A DNA stretch of 64,000 nucleotides from Onstottus_B arcticum (GTDB taxonomy: Bacteria > Acidobacteriota > Blastocatellia > UBA7656). The notes beneath the pieces were generated by a model. It saw only the letters and a program-made list of their open reading frames with translations, made no database searches and had not been told where the DNA came from. The DNA lies in contig JBBPIE010000031.1 in assembly GCA_038040485.1 (NCBI GenBank), positions 1 through 64,000 of the forward strand. Direction: 5' to 3'. Shown in pieces: positions 7,368-15,459 of this stretch (position 1 is its first letter; each line of letters starts with the position of its first letter). The position numbers and the translations under genes are program-made.

Positions 7368-10300
7368 TCACCTTAGTCGCATGGTCGGATCCGCGAGCAG
7401 GATCCACGTCCGCCGAACTTCAAGGTCGAGCGTCATCTTTTTGGCTCTTATAGCTGCATCGCCAACCCGCGCTCGATTCGCGAAAACCTGGCGATAGAAC
7501 TCCTGATTCATTGGCAACTGGCCATTAGCAAACGTCATCCCTGACGAAGCCCATACTGCTACGGCTCCACCATTCGCTGACTCAAGCAGCGCCTCACCGA
7601 GGCTATCCATCGTTGGATCCAGGAAGTATCCGTTCAAGCAATTCATCATCACAAACATCGCGAGGTGATCGGCGTTCAAGAGCTGAGCCGCGTCGTCAGA
7701 ACTCAGCAGTCCACCTCGCCAGACGTTCGCGCTTCCATGGCCGAAATAATTGACGATTCGCTGTCCGCGCGTGATTGCGTCCAACACCGCCGCCCGCGCA
7801 GCTTGATCCCCCAACCGTCCGCGATTCACCAGCGCAACACGAAAGCCCTGGGGGAGGAGCGGAACCAGTTGTTCGCTGGCGCCTTCAAAGTCGAAGCCGC
7901 CGCTCAAGTCCGACACCAGCAGCGCTTGTTCTGACGAACTCGATTGCTCGTAGGAGATGATCTTTTTGAGAACCGATCGCGCCTCGTCGACGGTTCGAAC
8001 GGGCAAGCGGCCGACAGCTATGTCGGCGATGCCGTCCTCAGTGAAGTCTGCGAGCCAGTCGTCGGAAGCCGTCTCCATGAACATCGTGTCGATCAACCGC
8101 GTTGGGACCAGATCGAAGTCTCCGAGCCCGAGATAGCTCTTAGGGTCGAGACTCGCATCGCCGAAGAACAACACGTACTTGATCGGCTTCTTCCAATTAG
8201 TCATGGCGAACCCGATGAAGTCCTTCAAGGCTAGCGGCGTCTTTTGACCGAAACTGAACTCGTCGTAGATGTCTTCGATGTCAACCACGGAAACAGAAAG
8301 ACCCTGCTTCTCTCTGAACTCTTTCAGCCCTCGCGCCGCATCGACGAATTCTCTTCTAGTTACGATGAGCAGGTCAGAGCCTTGTTGGTTGCTTCGGAGA
8401 CCTGACGGGTAGTCGGAGACCAGTCGATCGACACTGCTCGTGTTGCCTTTAGTCAGAGCGAGCAGAGCGCGTTCACCCTTGCCTGGCACGATGAACGACA
8501 CCGCGTATCCGCCTGCGTCGTCTTTGCTGACAAAGCCGGCGACTTCCTGGACGGCGTACGGATCAGTCACGTCTAAGACCTCGATCGCCTCGCTGTTGAA
8601 GCCGTCTATGGTGATCTGGCGCCGGGCGTTGGCCTGGACTTTCAACGCGCCGTCGTCGGCAGTGAACGAGTGTTGATAGGTCAGCTCAACATACGCCACA
8701 AGGCTGACATCCGAGGGTCCGCTTTGCGCGGTTAGCGTGACTTGATTGCCGCCTTCTCTCAACAGTGAAGGCGAAACGGAGAAAGACTTCGTTCCTTCCG
8801 CCTGACCCTGGAAGCTCAACTGACCAACGTCGCCGCCGTTGAATCGCACGTTAACGAGATGGGACACCTTGGTTACGCCTTGCAGCCCAACTTTGAGAGT
8901 CGCGGGCTTCGCGGAGGGCACGAGGTGATTCAAGGTGAGCGATTGACTCACTGGCTGCGAAACGACTACCGGCCCGAAGAAGTTCTCCTTGTCCCCGTTT
9001 CGCAACGCAGCGAAATAGATCGTGCGGTCACGCCGTTCGACCGTGAACTCGAAGCCGCCCGAGGGCGACGGGTTCGCGGGGCTCTGGATCGTCGAGATGC
9101 GGAGCCCGGCCTGCTTGCCTGCGACCAGATAGTAGGTCCGAAGATCAGTGAACGGCGAGTCGGTTCCTGTGCCATAAAACTCAACCGAATCGGTTAAATC
9201 GAAGCGGCCGTCTTCATGGCCCGTGACGCGGATCGCTTGTTGTTTGCCGTCGACGAACAGTTGAAGTTTTTGCGGATCGACGGAAGTATCGAGACCCGCG
9301 TCGAAAAGCTCGTGCGCCGAGACTGAGTACCAGGCCTCGCGTCTGACCGCGAGCTTGACGCCGTTCGCCGAAGAAGCAATTAGCGATTGGGTCTGAGCTG
9401 CACCGAGGGAGTAGCCGGCAGGCGACGGAGTAGCTCGAGATTCGATGGGGGCTGAAGTAGCCTCGCTCTTCCCGAGCTCTGCCAAAGTTCTTGCCTGTTC
9501 GACTGCCGCCGGACGTGAGACGTTTGAAGAACTCTCGGCGAAGATGGGGCCGCGCCGCTCCAGCACGCCGTTCAGGTCTACGTCTTCAAGCCAGTATCGA
9601 GTCGCTTTAGTTGCCGGCGCATCGTCCCACGTCGAGTAGGAATAACCCGAAGTGAGCGTGACTCCCTGGCCAACCTTCAACGCCGACCCTGCAAGTAGCT
9701 GAGAGTTGACGCGCGAGAGCGTGCCCCCTTCTTCGCGATAGACATTGAATCCGAGATTGTCCACTTCGAGCCCGGTCTGCCACTCAATAAGAACGCCGTT
9801 GTCATAGTTTTTGGCGGAGAACGAGATCAACGTGACCGCGGTCGGCGCATCCTGCTTAACCGTGAAATTCTTCCCTGCGACGACTATTCTTCCGGTGCGA
9901 TCAGTGCCTGAGTTAGCGCCAACCGAATAGCTCACAGCCCCGTTGCCCGCTCCTATGCCGCCGGGCGGCGCGGTGATGGTGATCCAGGCGTCGCTGGTGA
10001 CAGCCGTCCAGGGACAACTACCGGCGACGTTGACGTTGAAGCCGCCCGTGCCGCCTGATGAAAGGAAAGTTGCTGAGTCGGGTGCGAGCGAGTAGATGTT
10101 GACGGTCAAGACCGCAGGGTTCGATGTCGCGCTCGAGCCGCAGGGCTTGGAGACCACGACATCATAAGACGCCGCGTCAGGAGAGGACGCGTTATTCAGA
10201 GAGAGAGAAGACGAATTCGCGCCTGTGATGTCCGCGCCGTTCTTGCGCCACTGGTAGGTTACGCCGGTGTCGCTCACTGTGACTGAGAAGTTGACGGACG

Positions 10301-10619
10301 CGTTTTCGCAAACGCTCTGGCTTGAGGGATGAGAGGAAATGCCAGGCACCGCGCAGGGAGAGGCGCCCTGCCAGAAACCAGCGTTCAATGAGAACGAGCC
10401 GCCGGAGGAGAGCCCGAGAACGGCCTGCCCTATAGTGCCTGCGATATTAGTAGACGCGTTCGCGCTCGTGCCGCCGCCGCCGGGTACGACAGAAGGCTTT
10501 AGAACGAATGTGCCGCCCTCCTGCAAGGAAGCAGAGGGAGCTAAGACGAAAGCCGCCGACAACAGAACGCAAGCAGCAACGATCGCCTTTCGCGTTGAAG
10601 ATTCGACGTTCGTTTTCAT
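7368..10619 (-). CDS. Secreted C25 (gingipain-like) peptidase-domain protein
   Basis: A 1083-residue protein. I prefer the ATG at 10619, which is followed by a signal peptide (hydrophobic AAFVLAPSASL) and preceded by GGAG. Residues about 90-180 form an Ig-like domain (YQWRKNGADI), followed by a BACON-like segment (WITITAPPGG) and beta-sandwich regions. The C-terminal third matches the Peptidase_C25 fold: LLIVTRREF, YVLFFGDAS, then a catalytic His in YFGHGS (about residue 961) and Cys in MNCLNG (about residue 994). Both catalytic residues are present, so it is probably active. In other phyla such proteins are exported cysteine proteases, some acting in surface-protein sorting. No T9SS-type C-terminal domain was seen. 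Confidence 0.87.
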   Translation of the reverse strand: MKTNVESSTRKAIVAACVLLSAAFVLAPSASLQEGGTFVLKPSVVPGGGGTSANASTNIAGTIGQAVLGLSSGGSFSLNAGFWQGASPCAVPGISSHPSSQSVCENASVNFSVTVSDTGVTYQWRKNGADITGANSSSLSLNNASSPDAASYDVVVSKPCGSSATSNPAVLTVNIYSLAPDSATFLSSGGTGGFNVNVAGSCPWTAVTSDAWITITAPPGGIGAGNGAVSYSVGANSGTDRTGRIVVAGKNFTVKQDAPTAVTLISFSAKNYDNGVLIEWQTGLEVDNLGFNVYREEGGTLSRVNSQLLAGSALKVGQGVTLTSGYSYSTWDDAPATKATRYWLEDVDLNGVLERRGPIFAESSSNVSRPAAVEQARTLAELGKSEATSAPIESRATPSPAGYSLGAAQTQSLIASSANGVKLAVRREAWYSVSAHELFDAGLDTSVDPQKLQLFVDGKQQAIRVTGHEDGRFDLTDSVEFYGTGTDSPFTDLRTYYLVAGKQAGLRISTIQSPANPSPSGGFEFTVERRDRTIYFAALRNGDKENFFGPVVVSQPVSQSLTLNHLVPSAKPATLKVGLQGVTKVSHLVNVRFNGGDVGQLSFQGQAEGTKSFSVSPSLLREGGNQVTLTAQSGPSDVSLVAYVELTYQHSFTADDGALKVQANARRQITIDGFNSEAIEVLDVTDPYAVQEVAGFVSKDDAGGYAVSFIVPGKGERALLALTKGNTSSVDRLVSDYPSGLRSNQQGSDLLIVTRREFVDAARGLKEFREKQGLSVSVVDIEDIYDEFSFGQKTPLALKDFIGFAMTNWKKPIKYVLFFGDASLDPKSYLGLGDFDLVPTRLIDTMFMETASDDWLADFTEDGIADIAVGRLPVRTVDEARSVLKKIISYEQSSSSEQALLVSDLSGGFDFEGASEQLVPLLPQGFRVALVNRGRLGDQAARAAVLDAITRGQRIVNYFGHGSANVWRGGLLSSDDAAQLLNADHLAMFVMMNCLNGYFLDPTMDSLGEALLESANGGAVAVWASSGMTFANGQLPMNQEFYRQVFANRARVGDAAIRAKKMTLDLEVRRTWILLADPTMRLR

Positions 10620-10652
10620 CGATTCACTCTGCTCCGAAAACTGTTTGTAGTA

Positions 10653-10785
10653 CCGCCTTCGTGCAGGAGGTAGCATAGACTTTAGTCTGTGCCCGATCGG
10701 GACCTCTCAGATCGCGGTTGCAGACACAGATCGCGATTGCAGACACAGACTAAAGTCTATGCTACTGCCGCCTGACTGAAGGCGG
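10653..10785. repeat. Long palindrome containing CATAGACTTTAGTCTGTG
   Basis: The left arm 10653-10691 and right arm 10744-10785 are inverted copies sharing CCGCCTTC and TAGCATAGACTTTAGTCTGT-type sequence, around a central region with two copies of CAGACACAGATCGCG-like sequence. The same core occurs once more at 61378-61398. It fills the gap between the C25 and S74 protein genes and is a dispersed intergenic element, not a gene. Confidence 0.85.
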
Positions 10786-10805
10786 TGCTCCAAACATAGC
10801 AACAC

Positions 10806-13655
10806 TCACTTGCGTCTTGTTGAGCGGCGAGAGAGGGCAGTTCGCGAAGCCGCGAAAAGATTCTTCAAGCTCTCAATCTCGCGCTGTTGGCGAGTAAGCG
10901 TCTGCTGTTGAGTGGTGAGTTGCCGCTGTTGATTCCTGACCATCGCTTCCTGCTGCTTTAACCGTTCTTCCTGCTGTTCGACTCTCTTCTGTTGCTCGCT
11001 GATTATCTCCTGCTGTTCGCGGACGGCGTTGATCAGCACGACGTTAAGCTGGTCGTACTTGACGCCCTCGATCTCGCCGGTCTTGTTGTACGTAACCAGC
11101 AGCGGTTCGACGGCGGCGACCTCTTCGGCGATCAAACCGAGGTCGTGCTGATGATTCGTTTTCCAGTTGAAGGTGACGGGGCGCAGACGTTGCAAGAGTT
11201 GCAACCCGGCTTTGAAATCGGTGACGGCTTCTTTGTAGCGCAAACTGGAGGAGCAGGTGGAAAGATGGGTGAAGGCGTTGATGCAAACGTGGGTGGCGCT
11301 CGCTCCGCCAAGCGTGCCGAGGAAAAGCGCGCCGGGGATGACGACCTCGTCTTGCCCCGCGCTGCGTCCCAGCACAATGGTATTACTCTCCGAGACGACC
11401 GCGTCCGCGCCGATGGCGGTCGCAAAGACCAGATCCCCTAAAAGCACATCTGCGTCATGGCCGATGATAGTGTTGAAACTTCCTGTCTGGTTGTTGGCTC
11501 CAGCAAATTCCCCGAAAAACGAGTTGTTACCGCCGTTCGTGTTGGATTGTCCGGCAGAGCGTCCAAAAAACGAATTGGAACCGCCGTTCGTGTTGTTGTT
11601 TCCGGCAGAATGCCCGAAAAATGAATTGTTAACAGCGTTTATGTTAGATGTTCCGGCAAAACGCCCGAAAAACGAGTTGGAATTCCCGCTCATGTTGGAT
11701 TGTCCGGCAGATTCCCCGAAAAACGAGTTGTCATCGCCTGTGTTGGATCGTCCGGCATCACGCCCGAAAAACGAGTTGGCACTGCCTGCCGCGATTTGCG
11801 ACCCGAAACCGGCACCACTCCCGAAATACGAATTGTCAACGCCTGTCTCGTTGTTGATTCCGGCACCACTCCCGAAAAACGAGTTGTTACCGCCTGTCGT
11901 GTTGGAGCTTCCGGCAGAATGCCCGAAAAACGAGTTGTCGTTCCCCGTTGTGTTTAACAATCCGGCACTCCTGCCGAAGAACGAGTTGTCAATGCCCTCC
12001 GTGTTGTTTTGTCCGGCGCTCCTGCCGAAAAACGCATTGTCGTTCCCCGTCATGTTCGAAGCGCCGGCCTCGCGCCCGAAGAACGAGTTGTTGAAGCCTG
12101 TCGTGTTCGAATCGCCGGCCTCACCTCCGAAGAACGAATTATCGTGGCCCGTCAAATTCGCGGCGCCGGCATTCGCCCCAAAAAAAGCGTTGGCGATGCC
12201 TGTCGTATTAGCGCTGCCAGCCTGGCTGCCGAAGAACGCATTGCCGCTCCCGGACGTGTTGGCTAGCCCCGCCGAACGTCCAAAGAAAGCATTGCTGCTG
12301 CCCGTCCCGTTGGACCCACCAGCCAATGTCCCGAAGAAAGCGTTGTCATTCCCCGTCGTATTAGCGAGACCCGCAGACCGGCCAAAGAACGAATTATTGC
12401 TGCCGCCGGAATTGGTCAAGCCGGCTTCTCTGCCAAAAAACGCGTTGCCGGTGCCGGTCGAATTCGAACCACCCGCCGATGCGCCAAAGAAGGCATTGTC
12501 GTTCCCGCTAGTGTTGCCCGCCCCGGCTGAGCGGCCAAAAAAGGAATTGAAGTTTCCGATCGTGTTGACTGTGCCCGCCAAAAACCCGAAGAACGCATTG
12601 CTGCCGCCGGTCGTGTTGGCCGCGCCCGCCGAAGCACCAAAGAACGAATTGTTGCTGGCGGTATTGGCTGTGCCCGCCAGGCTTCCAAACATCGCGTTGT
12701 TATTGCCAGTCGTATTCGAGACTCCGGCCTGATTCCCGAAATACGCGTTCGCCGTTCCTGTGACATTCAGCGTGCCAGCCAGCGCGCCGAAAAACGCATT
12801 GCCGCTTGCGGTCGTATTCGACGCGCCCGCCTGTCTTCCAAAAAAAGCATTTTCGCCGCCGGTCGTATTGGCCGAGCCCGCGCTGTAGCCGAAAAATGCA
12901 TTGCGGCTGCCCGTCGTATTGGAATCACCCGCCGCTCTGCCAAAGAACGCATTGAATGCGCCGGTCGTATTTGTCGAACCCGCGCCAATGCCTGCAAACA
13001 AATTGTTTGAACCGGCCACGCTCAACACGCTGCTGCCGCCGAGGTTGTATTGTGTTGTCGTGTTGAGCACGTTGGCCGAGAGCGTGCCACCCACCGTCCC
13101 GTCACCGCTGATGTTGAAGTTGCTAGGCGCTTGCTCGGTCGTCGTGTTCTGAATGTAGTTACCGCTCCCGGTGGGCAAGCTACCGATCTGCGTGCTCGTC
13201 ACGCAGTTGACGCAAGCCACCGACAGACTATCCGCCGAGGTCGCGTTCAAACTCCGCACCGCGTAGGGCGTCGAGGTGACTGGCTGGCGCGGGGTGAGCA
13301 AAGTGAACGCGCCCACACTCGCACCGGCCCGCACACTGATTTCCAGCCAGCGGTTCGCGCCCGGAAAGGCTCCCGCGCCGAAATCCAGCGAGACGGTGAA
13401 AATGCCATTCGCCACCGCCACGTCTTCCACGGTCACGGGCAGTCCTTGCTGCACACCGCCCGCGAGTGACTTGAATAGCCGGAATTCCAGATCGTAGGGA
13501 CCATTGGCGGGCGCGCCGGCGTCGGTGAGCCGGCCCTGGTAGCTGAACGCCGGGGTTTGAGCCTGCGCCGTGCGAATGCAAGCAAGAAAGATCAGGGTGA
13601 GAACGACTAACTGCACGCGTTGACGAGTGATTTGAGCAGATCGAAGGTGTGGCAT
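10806..13655 (-). CDS. Secreted giant repeat protein with S74 endosialidase-type chaperone domain
   Basis: A 949-residue protein. The ATG at 13655 has GAGAGGA upstream and starts a signal peptide (cleavage after AQA). Residues about 30-140 form a beta-rich N-terminal domain (FSYQGRLTDAG). About 30 tandem 17-residue repeats of the form AGxxNTTGxxNAFFGxx follow. The C-terminus is a Peptidase_S74 / intramolecular chaperone of endosialidase domain (SLRYKEAV, FNWK, LGLIAEEVA, VKYDQLNVVLI) ending in a Gln-rich coiled coil. In phage tail spikes this domain trimerises the fibre and then cleaves itself off. By analogy this is probably a trimeric surface fibre with a beta-helical shaft; the ligand is unknown. 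Confidence 0.88.
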   Translation of the reverse strand: MPHLRSAQITRQRVQLVVLTLIFLACIRTAQAQTPAFSYQGRLTDAGAPANGPYDLEFRLFKSLAGGVQQGLPVTVEDVAVANGIFTVSLDFGAGAFPGANRWLEISVRAGASVGAFTLLTPRQPVTSTPYAVRSLNATSADSLSVACVNCVTSTQIGSLPTGSGNYIQNTTTEQAPSNFNISGDGTVGGTLSANVLNTTTQYNLGGSSVLSVAGSNNLFAGIGAGSTNTTGAFNAFFGRAAGDSNTTGSRNAFFGYSAGSANTTGGENAFFGRQAGASNTTASGNAFFGALAGTLNVTGTANAYFGNQAGVSNTTGNNNAMFGSLAGTANTASNNSFFGASAGAANTTGGSNAFFGFLAGTVNTIGNFNSFFGRSAGAGNTSGNDNAFFGASAGGSNSTGTGNAFFGREAGLTNSGGSNNSFFGRSAGLANTTGNDNAFFGTLAGGSNGTGSSNAFFGRSAGLANTSGSGNAFFGSQAGSANTTGIANAFFGANAGAANLTGHDNSFFGGEAGDSNTTGFNNSFFGREAGASNMTGNDNAFFGRSAGQNNTEGIDNSFFGRSAGLLNTTGNDNSFFGHSAGSSNTTGGNNSFFGSGAGINNETGVDNSYFGSGAGFGSQIAAGSANSFFGRDAGRSNTGDDNSFFGESAGQSNMSGNSNSFFGRFAGTSNINAVNNSFFGHSAGNNNTNGGSNSFFGRSAGQSNTNGGNNSFFGEFAGANNQTGSFNTIIGHDADVLLGDLVFATAIGADAVVSESNTIVLGRSAGQDEVVIPGALFLGTLGGASATHVCINAFTHLSTCSSSLRYKEAVTDFKAGLQLLQRLRPVTFNWKTNHQHDLGLIAEEVAAVEPLLVTYNKTGEIEGVKYDQLNVVLINAVREQQEIISEQQKRVEQQEERLKQQEAMVRNQQRQLTTQQQTLTRQQREIESLKNLFAASRTALSRRSTRRK
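11455..12995 (-). repeat. About 30 tandem 51-bp coding repeats (17-aa NTTG...NxFFG units)
   Basis: I count 30 units; two are one residue short and one is two residues longer. The conserved positions are AG, N, T/S, G, N, FFG. Units differ at many bases, so it is an old array under protein-level selection, not a recent expansion. It creates a 491-codon antisense open frame on the plus strand that is not a gene. Confidence 0.93.
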
Positions 13656-13693
13656 GATTCCTCTCACTAGCATTCACGAGGCAGGCAGGTTCC

Positions 13694-13879
13694 TTAGGGA
13701 TTTACGACGATGCGCCCTTCCGCTTCCCAGGTCGCGACGCGACCACTGGTGCCGATGGTGGTGTAAATCAGGCAGTCTTCCCCCGAGGGCTCGGGGCGGA
13801 TGGCGATGAGAAGCTGGTGGCCGTCCGCAGCACGCGCGCGCAGCAGGACCCCCGTTACTATGCCGTCGTGAAATCTCAC
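13694..13879 (-). CDS. Small hypothetical protein, coupled to or split from the upstream gene
   Basis: A 61-codon frame with GTG start whose first four bases (GTGA) overlap the stop of the upstream small gene. The beta-rich sequence (VLLRARAADGHQLLIAIRP) has no signal peptide of its own. It reads as the natural continuation of the upstream secreted protein, so this may be one gene of about 150 residues broken by a frameshift, or two translationally coupled genes. Confidence 0.5.
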   Translation of the reverse strand: MRFHDGIVTGVLLRARAADGHQLLIAIRPEPSGEDCLIYTTIGTSGRVATWEAEGRIVVNP

Positions 13880-14154
13880 GCTGCATCGAGGAAGATAAGG
13901 TTGGGGCCGCCACCAGGACTGGGGAACGTCATCAAGCCGCTGGCACCGCCGTTCCTACGCACCAGCGCGGCGCTCTCAAAGGTGGCAGTGCAGCTGCCTC
14001 TGAGCGTATGTACTTCGACGGTTTGCAGAGGCGAGGCGATGACGATGGAGCGCCACTGCGGCGCGCTTTGCGCCATGGCCGGCGGCGCGCAATTACCCCA
14101 ACACAACAGCAGCGCCAGACAAAAAACCGTTTTCGGAAAAGCGGCGAGCTTCAT
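13876..14154 (-). CDS. Small secreted protein
   Basis: A 92-residue product with AAGGAG ten bases before the ATG and a clear signal peptide (CLALLLCWGNCAPPAMAQ). The mature part is short and beta-rich (SIVIASPLQTVEVHTL). It stops at LDAA where the next frame (13694-13879) takes over by a 4-base overlap. It lies in a co-directional run 14703 to 10806 ending with the S74 fibre gene, so it may be expressed with it. Confidence 0.65.
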   Translation of the reverse strand: MKLAAFPKTVFCLALLLCWGNCAPPAMAQSAPQWRSIVIASPLQTVEVHTLRGSCTATFESAALVRRNGGASGLMTFPSPGGGPNLIFLDAA

Positions 14155-14253
14155 CTTCAGACTCCTTTTTATTTGCCAAACCGAAATTGCCCGGCGGAGC
14201 GAACCTACACAATCTCCGCCGGATCGTTGAAAAAGAAGATCGACGAGTCGCGC

Positions 14254-14703
14254 TCAATCAACACACTTTCCAATTCCAGTGTTGGGATAGGGTTGTTTCC
14301 ATGTTCCCTGGCAACGTGTCTTGAGTGCCTGACAAAGAGCAAAGCTATAGCAGTTGGCATCGCGCGCATCCTTGGTCGCCGCGGCGATAGTGCCCATCGC
14401 CTTCGTTGCCTCTTTTACGCAAGTGCCGGCGCTGCCATCGGGCTTGGATGGGTTGAAAGTACCGCCAACCTGCTTGGATTCGCAGGCCGACTTCAGCGCC
14501 TTGCAACCTTTGACTGAATCGCAGTCGCCGATGGTCTTGCGCTTTGGGTCCTTCCCCGACGACTTAATATCCTGCGTTGGCGTCGGATTGGTGGGGCCTG
14601 TCCCCTCCTTGCTGCGCTGTTTCTGCGCTTCGACCGGAAAGCTTGCGGCGCTGACCCAAATCACGAGCGCCATGATCGGAATGATGCGGATTGCTGATTT
14701 CAT
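14254..14703 (-). CDS. Small cysteine-containing secreted protein
   Basis: A 149-residue protein. The ATG at 14703 follows AAAGGAG, and an upstream in-frame ATG at 14778 lacks a site. The signal peptide is MKSAIRI...VEAQ (about 26 residues). The mature protein is basic and has seven cysteines in spaced pairs (DCDSVKGC, SAC, TCVK, NCYSFALC, RCQG, KCVD), suggesting disulphides after export. It is first in the minus-strand run ending with the S74 fibre gene. Function unknown. Confidence 0.7.
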   Translation of the reverse strand: MKSAIRIIPIMALVIWVSAASFPVEAQKQRSKEGTGPTNPTPTQDIKSSGKDPKRKTIGDCDSVKGCKALKSACESKQVGGTFNPSKPDGSAGTCVKEATKAMGTIAAATKDARDANCYSFALCQALKTRCQGTWKQPYPNTGIGKCVD

Positions 14704-14853
14704 CTCCTGTTCTCCTTTACGTTGAAGTGTTTTTCGCTCCTCATTGAATAACGCGACAAATCGGAGTAGAAAATACAACCAGCCGAAAAGAATTCGGGAT
14801 ATTTCATCGTTGGCTCAGCCCAAGCCAATTCGCACCTCACGGCCCGGTCGCTT

Positions 14854-15459
14854 ATGGAAGAGCCATTGCCACATCAGAACGACCCGTCGCAGCAGCAGAT
14901 AACCGAGCGGCTTATTGCCTGGAGCAGTGGGGATGTGGACGCCATGGATGACGTAATTCGCGCCGTGTATCAAGAACTGCACCGAATGGCCGGCCGCTAC
15001 CTGCGCCTTGAACGTCCCGAGCACTCGCTGCAACCTACCGCGCTGGTTCACGAAGCGTATCTGCGGTTGATCGATCAAACACAAGTGAGCTGGCAAAGCC
15101 GCGCACATTTCTTCGGCGTCGCAGCGCAGATGATGCGCAGGATTCTGGTTGATCACGCCAGGACCAAACATCGCGACAAACGCGGGGGTTCGGCGGCCAG
15201 GGTTTCGTTTGATGAAGCGGTCTTCCTGACTCCGGAGAAATCGGCAGACCTTGTGGCCTTGGATGAGTCGCTTGAAAGACTAGCGGATATCGACAATCGC
15301 AAGAGCCGCGTGGTTGAAATGCGTTACTTCGGCGGGTTGAGCGTCGACGAAACGGCCGAGGCGCTGGACGTGTCGCGACAGACGGTGCTGCGCGACTGGA
15401 AGCTCGCCAAGGCCTGGCTATATCAGGAAATCAAGAGCGAAGCCCGTGATAACGCCTGA
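14854..15459 (+). CDS. ECF-type RNA polymerase sigma factor
   Basis: A 201-residue protein of the ECF subfamily common in Acidobacteriota and Planctomycetes. Region 2 is in ELHRMAGRYLR and TALVHEAYLRL, and region 4 is the helix-turn-helix GGLSVDETAEALDVSRQTVLRDW. No anti-sigma factor is adjacent. Instead it overlaps the following Ser/Thr kinase gene by 14 bases, so the two are co-translated and the kinase may modulate the sigma factor; that pairing is seen widely, but the mechanism here is inference. Confidence 0.9.
   Translation: MEEPLPHQNDPSQQQITERLIAWSSGDVDAMDDVIRAVYQELHRMAGRYLRLERPEHSLQPTALVHEAYLRLIDQTQVSWQSRAHFFGVAAQMMRRILVDHARTKHRDKRGGSAARVSFDEAVFLTPEKSADLVALDESLERLADIDNRKSRVVEMRYFGGLSVDETAEALDVSRQTVLRDWKLAKAWLYQEIKSEARDNA

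Noticed and set aside
11257..12732. 491-codon open frame on the plus strand
   Set aside because: It is the antisense of the 51-bp coding repeats; its Pro/Lys/Glu-rich reading is a mirror of the NxFFG units, and the minus strand has signal peptide, S74 domain and ribosome binding site.
11455..12995. CRISPR-like regular spacing of repeats
   Set aside because: The repeats are in-frame coding units without unique spacers, and no cas genes are present.
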